Origin: Symsagittifera roscoffensis
Taxonomy: Eukaryota > Xenacoelomorpha > Acoela > Convolutidae
Length of the DNA stretch: 64,000 bases
Assembly: GCF_963678635.1 (NCBI RefSeq)
Contig: NC_087065.1
Location: 41,295,430-41,359,429 of the forward strand
Reading direction: 5' to 3'
Part shown: positions 20,700 to 33,224 of the stretch, piece by piece
Layout: the number at the start of each line of letters is the position of its first letter
Position numbering within the stretch: position 1 is the first letter of the stretch
Notes under the pieces: model-generated
The model's database searches: none
Told to the model about the DNA's origin: nothing
Seen by the model: only the letters and a program-made list of their open reading frames with translations
Position numbers and translations under genes: made by a program

Positions 20700-22900
20700 T
20701 GAGATTCGAGTTGCGACCAAATTGGCGCAAAGTCTCAACATGGGTCGCACAAAGTCGCAACACGAGTCGCACAAAGTCGCAACTTGGGTGGCGCAGAGCC
20801 GCAGCATGAGTCGCGCATTATAAAAATTTTCGAGCAGCTTAGGTAGTGGAAATGTTGTCGAAACATATATATGGTTCAACCGAACTTGACCAAAATATAG
20901 AAAATTTTGGTCGCGCCGATCTAAAGATATTTGGCTTGATCTACTTTGGTCGAAACATTAGTGTGTTTGATCGCACCTGTCGAAACATATTAAAATTGGT
21001 CAAATTTTGACAAAATATTGATGTTTTGGTCGCGCCAGTCACAACATAGGCGTTTTTGGTCGCGCCGGTCGAAACTCAGATGATTTTTGTCGAACCGGTT
21101 GAAACATATTTGATTTGGTGGACGTTGTTTGAAACCTAGATGCTTTTGATCACACTTGTCGAAACATATTTCGATTCGCCGACCTTGGTCAAAATATTGA
21201 AGTCTTTGTCGAGCGGGTCGAAACATATTTGGATTGGTCGATCATGGTCAAAATATTCATGTTTTTGGTCGCGCCAGTGAAAACAAAGGTGATTTCGGTC
21301 GCGCCGGTCAAAACACTTTTGGATTGGATGATCTTGGTCAAAATATTGGTTTTTCGATCGCTCCGGTCGAAACATATTTGGATTGGTCGATCGTGGCCAA
21401 ACTATTCATGTTTTTGGTCGCGCCAGTGAAAACAAAGGTGATTTCGGTTGCGCCGGTCAAAACACTTTTGGATTGGATGATCTTGGTCAAAATATTGGTT
21501 TTTCGATCGCTCCGGTCGAAACATATTTGGATTGGTCGATCGTGGCCAAACTATTCATGTTTTTGGTCGCGCCAGTGAAAACAAAGGTGATTTCGGTCGC
21601 GCCGGTCAAAACACTTTTGGATTGGATGATCTTGGTCAAAATATTGGTTTTTCGATCGCTTCGGTCGAAACATATTTGGATTGGTCGAATTGGTCAAAAC
21701 ATTGATGTTTTGATCGCACCAGTCGAAACATGGGCCTTTGTGGTCGTGCCGGTCGACACATAAGTGATTTTGGTCACGCCGGTCGAAGCATATTTGGTTT
21801 GGTTGACCTTGATTGAAACCGTCGATCTTGGTCAAAATATTCATGTTTTTTGTCGTTCCAGTAAAAAAAGGTGATTTTGATCGCACCGGTTAAAACAAAT
21901 TTGGATTGGTCGATCTTGGTCAAAATATTGTTTTTTTTATCGCGCCGGTCGAAACATATTTGGATTGGTCGAACTTGGTCGAAACATTGATGTTTTGATC
22001 GCGCCAGTCGAAACATGGGCATTTTTGGTCGTGCCGGTCGAAATATAAATGATTTTGGTCACGCCGGTAGAAGCATACTGGTTTGGTTGACCTTGATTGA
22101 AACCTAGATGTTTTCATTGCGACGGTAGAAACATATTTGGTTGGTCAATCTTGGTAAAAATATTGATGTTTTTGGTTGCGTCGCTCAAAACATTACGATT
22201 AGTCAAATTTGGTCAAAATATTGATATTTTGGTCGCGCCGTCGAAAAATGGGCATTTGGTTGCGCTAGTCGATACTTGAAGTCAATTTTTTTTAGCCCGG
22301 AATAGACACCTTGGTTTAAATCAGTCAAAACATATCGAGCGTGGGTCGAGTAGCTTGAAAGTTCAGTTGCAAACCCCGACCCGTCTCGCGCAAATCGTAC
22401 AAAAAAAATTGGTTGCGCAAAGTCGCAACATAAAGTTTTTGAAATGCGCAAAGTCGCGATATGTTTTTTTCTCGGTCGGGCAGAGTCGCTCAAATTTTTC
22501 GGTCGCGCAAAGTTTTAACATGCCCATTTTGAGTCGCAATCGTCGCCAAATACCTTTTTGTGTCGCGCAAAGTAGCAACATATCAGTTCTGGATCACGCA
22601 AAATTGCGCGAATTGCCTGGGTCGCAGAAAGTCGCACCCTACTCATTTTGAGTCGCAGCGGTTGCAAGAGAATATACTTTTTTTGGGTCGCGAAAAGTCG
22701 CAGAAAAGTTCTTCAATCGGGTGAAGTTGCAACATAACCATTTTGAATCGCAATGGTCGCAACGCACTTGATTGGGGTCGCAATGGTCGCAACATACCCA
22801 TTTTGAGTCGCAATGGTCGCAACACACCTGATTGGGGTCAGAATGGTCGCAAAATACCCATTTTGGGTCCCATGGGTCGCAACATGAGTCCCCGACCTCG
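20700..22900. repeat. Complex satellite with 149-bp higher-order repeat
   Basis: The core 20880-22350 is built from roughly 30-38-bp units around GGTCGCGCCGGTCGAAACAT and TTGGTCAAAATATTGATG. At 21234, 21383 and 21532 a 149-bp block of four such units repeats almost unchanged, a higher-order repeat. Both flanks (20703-20830 and 22380-22890) use a different related unit, GGTCGCGCAAAGTCGCAACA. Long ORFs here are by-products of a stop-poor repeat and are not genes. Confidence 0.85.
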
Positions 22901-22979
22901 ACCCGGGAAGCTATCGCATGGAAAAATAATTCGCATAATTCTCAAATCTGATTGGTTGCAAATAATAATTTAAATTATC

Positions 22980-24050
22980 CAGACAGAAACTTCAAACTTC
23001 AAACGCCTTTTTCTCGAAATGAGTTCGAATTAGACAACTGTAAATAGTACAAAAGTAGCTTAGATTGTTAACTGATGATAAAGTTATATCAAATAGGCTT
23101 CTGACAAAGACCAAAAAAGTTTTAAGAAGGTTAAATATCCAAAAAGCTGTGTATGAGAAAAAATTTTGTGTGATAGTCCAGAAAAGCAGTTTTTACTATA
23201 TGAAAACCAAAATTTTTGCTTAAAAACAAATATTAATTACTTTGCCCAATTTTTTGGAAATTTAACCCTTCTAGTGCTTTAGCTGTGTAAGAGGCTTCTT
23301 TTGATAAAATTTTGTCATCGGTTTACAATGTAGTTTCAGCGTAATTGTTGTTTAATTAAAAAAATCCAAAATGACCCATTTTTGAGGTAATTTTTTTGCT
23401 GAGAATTTCGGTGAAAAAATTGCATCATTATAATTGTGGTGAAATTCTAAGCAACTTTTGTTCATCTCACTTTTTGTCTTAACTTTACCCAATTTTAGAA
23501 AAGCGCGCTTGAAGTATCAAATTTTGTTCGTTTTGTCCGGTTAATTCAAATCAGCACTGCACCAGACAAAAACAATCAAATCAGCTCAATTAAATCTTGT
23601 TCAGCGCAACAATTTAATATTTTTGGGCAGTTTAAGACAAAAGACCCGAATTTGTTGATAAACGCCTCTCTTTGCCAATAAATTAGATCAGAAGTGATCA
23701 ATTTATAGTCGACTTTGACCCAAAGCAGTACGCAGTGTTCTATGGGTGCGATTGGGGAATAGAGAACGAGTATCTGTTTATACAGCCGCGAAAAGACTTT
23801 GCCACGTGAAGTACTGAGACAACTGAACAAAAACCTGAATGCAAATGGGAGTGCAAATGGTCAGACTGATGTTTACAGACCAATACAACTGTCATCATAT
23901 TGTCATATGTTTGAGGTCAGAAAAAATAATTTAAAAAATAATAATATATAGAGGGCCAAGATCAGTTTTTATAGCTAAACAGTTACATTTAACAATCATT
24001 GATGATTTTTCAGAAAATCGCACGTCGGTAATATGGCCGACTAAAAGCAG
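22980..24050. other. Stretch without recognised features
   Basis: AT-rich sequence with short ORFs. No splice-bounded exon, RNA gene or repeat family was recognised. Confidence 0.35.
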
Positions 24051-24059
24051 CAGTAACCA

Positions 24060-24535
24060 AAAAAATATGTTTTTTTTTCAAAACAGAAGATTTCAACCAG
24101 GGGGCGAATCTAATCTAGGATTTTCTCAAGGGGGGGATTTTCAAAAATTGTTCAATATTTTGTCGCCTCTTTTTAGGCCGACCAAATTGGTTTCTGATCT
24201 CTCCCAAAGCAATAAAAAGTTCCTGTTTTGGCCAAAATTTCTGCGCCGCAGGCAAAATTTTGAAAAAAAAACAGGCCAAAAATGCGTGTATAGGCACTTT
24301 TTGAAAATTTTTACCAAAAAATCCCGTTTTTTTTGACGCGCGCTCCCCATTTAAAAAAAGTATATATTGGCGCCAAAAGCGCCATTAGAAAAATTTAGGG
24401 TCCGTCAGCCAACATTGGATATCTAAAAATAGGTCAAAAGGGGATCCTTTGGGGCAGTAAGGGGTCGAATCCTTAAAGGAAAGCGTCCGCCCTCCCCCCC
24501 CCCCCCCCCCCAAATCCGCTCCTGGTTTCAACCTT
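24060..24535 (+). repeat. Repeat family B copy with 18-C tract
   Basis: Carries GGGGGCGAATC near the left end, AAAACAGGCCAAAAATGCGT, GACGCGCGCTCCCC and TTGGCGCCAAAAGCGCC. It ends in a poly-C tract (24494-24511) followed by AAATCCGCTCCTG. It shares this left-to-right order with the copies at 30600-31920 and 61690. Confidence 0.6.
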
Positions 24536-24631
24536 CACTTAAGCTGAATTACCTCCTTTAGCATCAAGAAAATTTTAAAGTTTTGACCAAAAGATCAAGA
24601 ATTTTTTCATCTGAAACAAGACAATGATGAA

Positions 24632-25107
24632 TTGAAAAAAAGAATTCTCGAACAAGAGCGCCACACTAGCAAGGATTGTATAATTTTCAACAATTTTCAG
24701 ATTGATTCCAAAAGTCCTCAGCTTGTTAGTGATATCTGCAACACTTCTTATCATTATTTTGATAGCTACGGTATTTCAGCGAATCGGCTTAAAACTTGTC
24801 TCCATTACCTTCTTCAGCAGGCGGAGTTTGACCCATTATTGTAAAGTTCTACGCAGGAAGATTTTGTCTTAAAGTGAAGAACGACAAAAAAAGTACACGT
24901 GTTGATATAAATAAGCGTGTTTCCACTGCTGATCGGGAATTAAAACACAAATATGAGGAATTGAATATAGTTACGACTACCCAAAATTGCCGAGTTGAAG
25001 TTTTTTGCAAAGATGTTAAAGGATCAGTGTATTCCCAACCAATAGGAAAACGCAGAACCCATCGCTACTTTGTAAAAAATGGAAAAAAAGCCGTTAAAAA
25101 GAATTGA
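24632..25107 (+). pseudogene. LINE ORF1-like remnant
   Basis: Two frames (24632-24844 and about 24845-25107) carry KRILEQERHTSKD and then KVKNDKKSTRVDINKRVSTA and CRVEVFCKDVKGSVYSQPIG. The latter resembles the basic C-terminal domain of ORF1 proteins of invertebrate LINEs that bind RNA. It is followed by Lys/Arg-rich sequence to 25220. Broken by at least one frameshift at about 24845. Confidence 0.5.
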
Positions 25108-25399
25108 GGTAACCAAAAAAAAAGTTCGAAAAGGGTACCTAAAACCATGGAAATTGCAAGAAAAAGAAAAAGTTTGAGAAAAAGAAAAAAATCAAAGAGA
25201 GAACAAAAAAGAATATTGGAAGAAAACGCAGATATCAGTGAAATTAATTTGACGAGTTACAATGAACCAGCACAGAAGCTTTTTGAAGATACTTTTTCAC
25301 CAGTGTGTGCTTGTAACTAGAGCTAAAAAGCAGTTGACTGAAAGTTTCAACTTATCTTGACTCAAAACTTTTCGTTTGATTTGTAGGCAGTGATACGAT

Positions 25400-26120
25400 A
25401 TGAAAAAATTAAATGAGGAGGATAAAGTGGGCTCTTTACATGGAGGGTTTTTCTTTTTTCTTAACATTCGTTCTCCTAGAAGCAATCACGAGCACTTGGT
25501 TTGTTTATTTAAAAAGTTTCAAGTGAAACCACCGGTTATTGCTCTCTGTGAAAAATGGTTGAGTGAAAATGATCCGCTGGAAATATACAAAATCGATGGA
25601 TATCATCCAGTCGTTGTACAAAACAGAAGTAAACGAAAAGTTGGGGATGCAATTTTGACATAAGAAAATATCTCAAGTTCGAAATGGAAAATGTACAGTC
25701 GGAAATCGGATAAGTAATTGTTACCATAGTAGAAAGCGAAAAAACTCAACTTTTTAGTTCTGTATAGGCCACCAAATTATTATTGAAAATAATTTTTGAC
25801 CATTTAAAAAGTCTTCTCGGCCAAACTGAATTATTTTCTGAAACTCCAATAATTGCGGTGATTTCAATATCGATACAGCAAAATGTAATACAAAAACAAG
25901 GATTATTTTCAAAATATCATGATGCTTCATTTTTTATACACAAAATTCAAGCTGCACAAAAATTACCATCGTATCAAAATCTTGCATCGATCTTCATTTA
26001 TCAATTCATTTCAGACCTTACGAAGCTTTGCAATCAACTATCAATGATCATCATGGACTTTTGTTTGAAATATTTATTTTTGAAAATTCGAAAGCTGAGA
26101 AAAATTTATTTTTTTACAGC
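25400..26120 (+). pseudogene. LINE apurinic-type endonuclease remnant
   Basis: LNIRSPRSNHEHLVCLFKKF followed by IALCEKWLSENDPLEIYKI and GYHPVVVQNRSK is the classic N-terminal part of LINE endonucleases, where L-N-I-R-S and A-L-x-E-x-W-L contain catalytic-site residues. A stop after about 25663 is followed by LYRPPNYY and a GDFNID motif in shifted frames. Confidence 0.7.
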
Positions 26121-26436
26121 AATTGATTGAAGTTTGAAAAAAAAAAGAAAATTTGTTGAAATATTTATTCAATTTAATACAAAACATTTACTCAATAACC
26201 CACAAAATTTTTGTTGATACAAAATTAGATTCAATTACAACAAGTATATTAAGACTGATAAACAAATAAACACCGCTGGAAAAATTGAAAACTCGAAACA
26301 GACTTTGAAGAAATCGACAAATGAAAAAAAAATTGACAAAATGAAAATTTTTTTAAACAATGGGTCTTCAAACCGTCAGAAACAAATCATCAGTTATTCA
26401 AAGTAGAGAGAAATAAAGTAACCAGTATAATCCAAA

Positions 26437-27491
26437 ATGGCAAGCAAAATTTCTATAATAATAAAATTAGGATCAAACCCTGATTCTCGTGATCTTTTTA
26501 ATGCTTATAGGCTGTTTTGTGATGACCAAAAATTGATTTCAAATATGTGTTATGTAATTTTTTTCAACACCCTTTTTTCCACGATTGGCTTCAAGCTTGC
26601 AGGAAGACTTAAAGTTGAAAAAGTTACTGAATTTTTCCCGCAACGAAAAAAGTTCGTTTTTAGTCGTTTTTATTCCTCGGAATTTGTCAAAGCTTTTAAG
26701 TCATTGAAAAATCAAGACGCCACAGAACATGATAATATCAGTAACGAATAAAAGAACTAGTCACTACCAGTAAGTAAAGAAACTTTAGCAAATATATTCA
26801 ATGAGTGCATTTCTTCAAGTGTAAAATATCAAAAGTTATCCCCCTTATAAAAACGGTCTCTGGAAAGATCTCAGTAACTTTCGGCCTATCAATTTATTAA
26901 GTACAATCTCTAAAGTTTTCGAAAAAATTATTCTTAAACGCAGCATGTTTTTTTCCGTAACAAAAACAAGCCTCTTTCTGAAAAAAGTTTGGGTTTCCGC
27001 CTAAAAATCATGCGTTGATGCATTGACAAAATTTACCGGTTTGATAACAAACGTAATCGATGGGGGCTCACGAAAGAAGCATTTTTCATAGACCTCACAA
27101 AAAATTTTGATACGCTCAGTCATGACTTGTTGCTGCGAAAATAGAAAAATAAAATTAGTATTTAATATTTGGTAAAAGATGCACAGATAAGCAAAAAATT
27201 AATTATGATGTACCTCAGGGTTTAATTCTAGGACCTTTTTTGTTTCGTGTTTTTATCAGCGATATGCTAAGTTGCTTGAAAAATTCAAAATGTACAGTGT
27301 TTGCCGATGACACGACGGTATATACCAAAACTATTTTATTTGGCCGAAAACTTATTAAAGGTTTGATTGTCACGAAGAGTTGGTTTTCAGAAAACAGTTT
27401 AACGGCGAAATCTAACAATTGTAGTTTTTCAAAGTTTGGTCGAAAATGTTTGTCGAAAAGCCGTGTCTGGATTGAGAAACCTAAATTTTGA
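26437..27491 (+). pseudogene. LINE reverse transcriptase remnant
   Basis: NFRPINLLSTISKVFEKIIL (fingers), VPQGLILGPFLF and the catalytic TVFADDTTVY are clear reverse-transcriptase motifs. They are split over several frames with stops between, and the region after VPQG is the best preserved (27240-27491). A C-terminal stretch with RRVTRSLSKGVLLT follows near 27885. Confidence 0.8.
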
Positions 27492-29084
27492 GCACTTGTA
27501 AGTTTTTAGGTATAGAATTGATTCCGGACAAAATTTTATTGAGCACATTTTAACAATTACCTAGAAACAAGCTAGATTCCCGGGAAAAGTTTGAAAAACT
27601 AGATTAAATTTTTCAAAAACACAATTGCTTTAATTTGATACTTGATATGCTAAATCAGTAACTTCCTACGGGATTTCACTTTATGTTAACACATATTAAA
27701 CTTATCTCGAGAAATTACACAAGTTTCAGAAAAAGATTATGAGAACCATCTTTTTTCAGAAGAAATTGGAATCTGTCAGGGAAATAAAGAAACTAAAAAA
27801 TCTAATTGTGTATGAACTGCTTCGGGGCTTTTTCAAATTTTAAGACACCAAAAAAAGGATGAGTTGTTCAAAATCAAAAGTATAACTAACCGTCGTGTCA
27901 CACGTAGTCTCAGCAAAGGTGTGCTACTAACTGTATCTTTTCACAACACTTCGAAGATCCCTAACTCTAGCATATAAAATGACGATAGGGTCTCATCTAA
28001 ATCCCAAAGCTATCGAAAGCCTGAAAACAAGCGAAATTAAAGTATTTCTAAATTTTTTTTGCAATAATTAGATTATGGATAATGAGTTTATAGGACTTTT
28101 TTTTATATGAGCCCACTTTTCTAGTTGTCCTCTTGTTTTATCTTTACATGGCGCTTGGCCATGAGCTGAAATGCCTTACAACGGCCCTTCCAGAGAACAA
28201 ATTGCGTTAAATTCGTTAATAATTCAAAGTTTCTGGATAAATAAATTCAAGTTCAATGTGAACAGTTTTACAGGAAAAACGCGGAAAATTTTTGTACTTC
28301 CGGAGACATCGGGAAAAAATAAAATAACTGGCAAAAATGAGCATTATTTCAAGTTGTTTTCACATTTCAATTTAAAGTGATCTGGCAGGCTGTTACCTTA
28401 TAGATGTTTTCAAAATGTCAAAACAAAATCGCTCGACAGTTGACCTTGGTCTACACACAACTCGAAGTGGAAATTCAGGCCAATTGCTTGTCATTGTCGC
28501 TAACGATTTTGTTCATCATTGTGCCCATGAAAATGACTCAAAAATTGCCTCATGTAATATTTGGCATGATGGTAAAATAAAAGATAAATTGCTTCTGCGA
28601 TGCGCAGATGATTTATGAAAAGCTAGCAGGCCTGTTTAAGCATAGATCGTTTCAACTCAAGTTCAAATTTTTGTATGTTTTGGAAATTGACTTTGAGGTT
28701 TTACTTTTGCTCTCTTTTCAACCGACTAAATTTTATTAAATCAAGTTCCGCAGCTCAAAGCATTGAAACCAAAAAATTTGGCGACATTGACAGATCATAA
28801 CTTATATTGGTTCTCTAATCGACGGCTAGCGAATCAATATGTCCTTTCAAAAATTGCTCAATTTGTGATTGATAAGTGTTCAAACTTTTTTGTGCTCTCC
28901 AAAGCACATTTTAGCAGGAGTTTCCGGAATCAGAATCCATTCTCATCAGAACATTGCATTTGTCATTTCTTAGATAACAAAGACTTTAAGCCTCTAATTC
29001 TAATTATCAAACAAAAACATGGAATGCAGGTGAAGTCTTCATAGTTATTATCAAAAAGTTCAGGGTTGGCTCCCAGTTCCAGGT

Positions 29085-29390
29085 CATGGTTTTATGTTCA
29101 GATCATGTGGCCAAAATTTTGCATGTGGAGACCGTTGGGACTAGAATATGGTATGATCAGATCGTTAGAAAAAAAAAACGCTGTGTTCAGATCGTTTGAC
29201 TGAAAGAATCAGGTTTCAGACCATGTGGACCGGCCGAATCCGCTTTCAGACCATGGGGAGAAGGAATCTGGGTTCAGACCGTGTGGCCCAAAGAAATTGG
29301 GATTCAGACCGTATGTTTTGGAAAAAATTGGTGTCAAATATCGTGGACCGAATAATTTTGGAAAAAAAAACCGTGTGCATAATTAGTCCG
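29085..29390 (+). repeat. Diverged minisatellite, TTCAGACCATGTGG unit
   Basis: At least six imperfect copies of a unit close to TTCAGACCATGTGGACCGAA, about 36 bp apart. Copies become less similar towards the edges. Confidence 0.55.
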
Positions 29391-29929
29391 GTTTAAGACA
29401 TAAGTTTCTACTAATCTCCTGGGTCCACAAAAAGTCTGTGCCGACCAGCAGTAACAACAGAAATTGGGACTAAAACTAAGAGAAACCCGGTTTTAAAAAT
29501 CTGGAACCAACAAAAATCAGTTTTTTTTAACCAGCACGAGACGGTTTAAATATGGTTTGCATCAAATTTTTTTTTGTTTTGCTACTCATGATCTAAAAAG
29601 GAAACTAACAGAAAGAAAAATAAGTTTCAGGACAATCTTGTAGATGGTTGTTATTTGGTTAACGATTGTTCTCAGTTTTAATACAATGCTTTGTCAGACT
29701 GCTTCCATGTTGATGTGCTTCTGAAAATCCGATGAACAGTCCTGGGTTGACACAAGGAACTTTTACTCTGCATAATTGTTCCAATTTTTGAAGCAAAAGC
29801 GGAAGATTTATGCTTGATGTGCTTTTTTTTTAATTTGACGATTTCTACTTCCTAACTAAGCACTTCTGACAGTTTTTTTATATAACATCTAACGATAATG
29901 TTTTCATAAGCTCAAATATAAAACGAAAT

Positions 29930-30290
29930 TTTGTCTATGATTAAATTTGTAAAGTTACGGTGATTTGAAAATTGCTAATTTGGTTAAAATGGGATTAATA
30001 ATTAAACGATAATGTACGTTCTTATAACACGCTTTAGCGGAGAACCAATGCGTTCCAAAATGATTTGAGGCCAGCAATTTAGTCTTTTAAAATAATCAGA
30101 GACGCTAAATACAACAATTTTTGTATCTTTCATTGCATGTGGGAGGATAGAATGGAAAAAAGGAAAACATAAAAATCCTTTGTTTTCGATTACCTTGACA
30201 ACTTTTAGCCAAAAACAATTTAACTGGCATTAATGTACGGTCGGAATTATTCAAGGTCTTGCTTTGATATACGAGCAGTCTTGTTCTCTC
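29930..30290 (-). repeat. Repeat family A fragment
   Basis: Right part of a minus-strand copy: AAAGTTACGGTGATTTGAAA at the left and TATACGAGCAGTCTTGTTC at 30269-30287. Confidence 0.6.
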
Positions 30291-30364
30291 GTTGGAATTT
30301 TTTAAGTAAAATCGTTTTCTATTTGAAAACTTCATTATCGAAATAGTCGAAATAGTCAAAATAG

Positions 30365-31930
30365 CCGAAAAAAAATTGAAAAACAGGCCAAAATTGAGTT
30401 CTTAGGCTTTTTCAGGAAAATTCTTACCTAAAAAGTGCGCGCCTCACCCTCAAAATAAGCATATTTTGGCGCCTTAGCCGCCCCTGTTTCTATTATCTAC
30501 TTTTTAAAGTAACCAACATGATTCTTTGGGAGCCAACCCAAATAGCATAATTGAGTGCTATTTTGAGATATCATTTTTCAGCTGACTGAACCTAAAAATT
30601 TTCATAAGGCGCCTTAGGCGCCAAAATATGCTTATTTTGAGGAGGAGGCGCGCACTTTTTTTTGGTAAGGATTTTCCTGAAAAAGCCTAAGAACTCAATT
30701 TTGGCCTGTTTTTCAAATTTTTGCCTGCTGCGCAGAAAACTTGACCAAAACAGAGTCTTTTTAGTGCTCTGGGCGAGCTCAGAAACTCATTTTGGTCGAC
30801 CTAAAAAAAATTCGACAAAACTTTTGAAAATTGTTTGGAAAGTCACTTAACCCCCCCTCCCATTCGAGCCAATCATAGATCTGCCCCCGCCCCTGTTTCT
30901 ATTATCTACTTTTTAAGGTAACCAAAACTGTTGTTAAGAGTTTTTAGTGCTATATAATTTGACCATTTTTTGAGTGATCCAAACTAGTTCTTGTCAAAAC
31001 TTCTGAAAGTGTAACTTTGGATGACTTTCTCCAAAAACGAACTTTCAAGTATTATCAGGGATTCTACCCCCTCAGAAATTCGACGGACCTCCCTTTGTGC
31101 TATTTTGAGATATCATTTTTAAGCTGACTGAACCTAAAATTTTTCATAAGGCGCCTTAGGCGCCAAAATATGCTTATTTTGAGGGGAGGCGCGCACTTTT
31201 TAGGTAAGAATTTTCCTGAAAAAACCTAAGAAGTCAATTTCAGCCTGTTTTTCAAAATTTTGCCTGCTGCGCAGAAAACTTGACCAAAACAGAGTCTTTT
31301 TAGCGCTCTGGGCGAGCTCAGAAACTCATTTTGGTCGACCGAAAAAAATTCGACAAACTTTTTGAAAATTTTTTGGAAAATCCATCAACCCCCCTCACAT
31401 TCGAGCCAACCATAGATCGGCCCCGCCCCTGTTTCTATTATCTACTTTTTAAAGTAACCAAAATTGTTGTTAAGAGTATTTAGTGCTATATAATTTGACC
31501 ATTTTTTGAGTGATCCGAACTAGTTCTTGTCAAAACTTTTGAAAGTGTAACTTTGCATGACTTTCTCCAAAATCGAACTTTCAAGTATTATCAGGGATTC
31601 GACCCCCTCAAGAATTCGACGGGCCTCCCTTTGTGCTATTTTGAGATATCATTTTTCAGCTGACTGAATCTAAAATTTTTCATAAGGCGCCTTAGGCGCC
31701 AAAATATGCTTATTTTGAGGGGGAGGCGCGCACTTTTTAGGTAAGAATTTTCCTGAAAAAGCCTAAGAAGTCAATTTCAGCCTATTTTTCAAAATTTTGC
31801 CTGCTGCGCAGAAAACTTGACCAAAACAGAGTCGACACAATTTTTGAAAATTTTTTGGAAAGTCCATCAACCCCCCCCCCCCCCCCCCCCCTCCCATTCG
31901 AGCCAATCATCGATCCGCCCCTGTCTCAAC
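30365..31930. repeat. Family B: tandem 540-bp units plus an inverted fragment
   Basis: Three direct copies of a unit containing GGCGCCTTAGGCGCCAAAAT start near 30605, 31150 and 31687 (the third truncated), each about 540 bp. An inverted fragment at 30365-30475 can pair with 30605-30725. The GGCGCCTTAGGCGCC core is itself a palindrome. The last copy ends in a 21-C run (31871-31891). Confidence 0.75.
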
Positions 31931-32489
31931 ATAACTTTTCTGACTTCTTTTCGAACAAAAGATGATAAAAACTGTACCTTTGCAAACTGTTGAAAATTAA
32001 ATAAAGGGTATCAGTAAAGTCTCATAATGATGGTTGGCTATTTTTGTTCCGTTTCGGATCAAGCGACACTACATTCATGCTTGCGGTGATTTTTTGCCCA
32101 GTAAAATTGTAATTTTGTCTAAGTTTTTTTGGCGCAATCTTTAAACCATCTGGAATGTTTTGATGCACAGAGCTCAAAAAAGCAACGAACATTTTTCTTG
32201 AAACCAATTTTTGTAAATTGCCATTTTGACTAGCTCGGAAAAATGAACGCGCGACATATCTCGTTTTCAAAGCACACGCAAGCGGTGGTTTAAATCATTT
32301 CAAATAGAATTGAGAAAATCATTTTGCCTTGTCATTAAGATGCGAGATGTTAAATACTTTTTTCTGTATTTTCTATAAGTAATAGGTGATAAAATGAAAA
32401 AACTCAGTGCTTGTCCATTGGCGCAATGTGTAATTTCAGACGCGCATATGAAATTAATGTTTGCAGGATGGGAATGGATCATAAGACAT

Positions 32490-32904
32490 TTGCACTATTG
32501 CATCGCTTTCGAAGAGAGTGAGGAATATACTTATGCTTGCGAAGGTTTTCTTATTGAGTCAAGTTTCGACCTCTTATCTTGACTCGTTTGACAGAAATTT
32601 TAAAATCATCTAAAATATCCTGAATTTTCGAGAAACAAATCACCTCTAATAAGTTTTCTTAAAACTATGAAGTTCAAAAATTGCTACATTGGCGACATTG
32701 CATTAATTTACGCGCAATATATAATGATCTTATGTCATATAACGAAGTTAAATGGTTTGGCTTGGTCATATTATTAGAATATTAGACGGTGAATGCTACA
32801 TTTTGTAATTTGCATAAGGGTGTAGGGAGATTCATTGAGGATTTTAAAAAATCCATCATTTTTTTAAATCAAAACTGTATGGCTTTGCCTTGGTGTAGGA
32901 GCAG
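32490..32904 (-). repeat. Repeat family A fragment cut by the gap
   Basis: Contains TCGCTTTCGAAGAGAGTGAG and TTTGCCTTGGTGTAGGAGCAG next to the gap, which are degenerate forms of the two ends of family A in minus orientation. Confidence 0.5.
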
Positions 32905-33104
32905 NNNNNNNNNNNNNNNNNNNNNNNNNNNNNNNNNNNNNNNNNNNNNNNNNNNNNNNNNNNNNNNNNNNNNNNNNNNNNNNNNNNNNNNNNNNNNNNN
33001 NNNNNNNNNNNNNNNNNNNNNNNNNNNNNNNNNNNNNNNNNNNNNNNNNNNNNNNNNNNNNNNNNNNNNNNNNNNNNNNNNNNNNNNNNNNNNNNNNNNN
33101 NNNN
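32905..33104. other. Assembly gap (200 N)
   Basis: Exactly 200 N. The left flank ends in a family A end (GTAGGAGCAG) and another copy begins at about 33225, so the assembly probably broke because of this repeat. Confidence 0.95.
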
Positions 33105-33224
33105 ACTGGTTTAAGTTAAAAGTTCTAAAAGGAAAAAGGAAACAAAAGAAATGATTGGCAATGAGAGTTATATGCTTCAAAAGAAAGAATATTGACAACG
33201 CTAAAGATTTTAATTGACTAAGAT

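Larger units (their letters stand above)
24600..28170 (+). mobile_element. Degraded non-LTR retrotransposon (LINE, APE endonuclease type)
   Basis: Reading left to right: an ORF1-like region, an apurinic-type endonuclease, a reverse transcriptase and a C-terminal tail, all on the plus strand and all broken by frameshifts. The order and motifs fit the CR1/Jockey/L2 group of LINEs, but the clade cannot be fixed without a tree. The sequence after 28080 with GCGCTTGGCCATGAGCTGA may be the end of the element. No target duplication was found by eye. Confidence 0.8.

Noticed and set aside
21229-22022. Overlapping long ORFs on both strands (up to 126 codons)
   Set aside because: They follow the satellite period exactly and occur in several frames at once. 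The repeat simply lacks stops, so they are not genes.
22639-22973. Short repetitive ORFs with CDHCD or NGRN patterns
   Set aside because: Translations of the GTCGCAATGGTCGCAAC tandem units, present on both strands.
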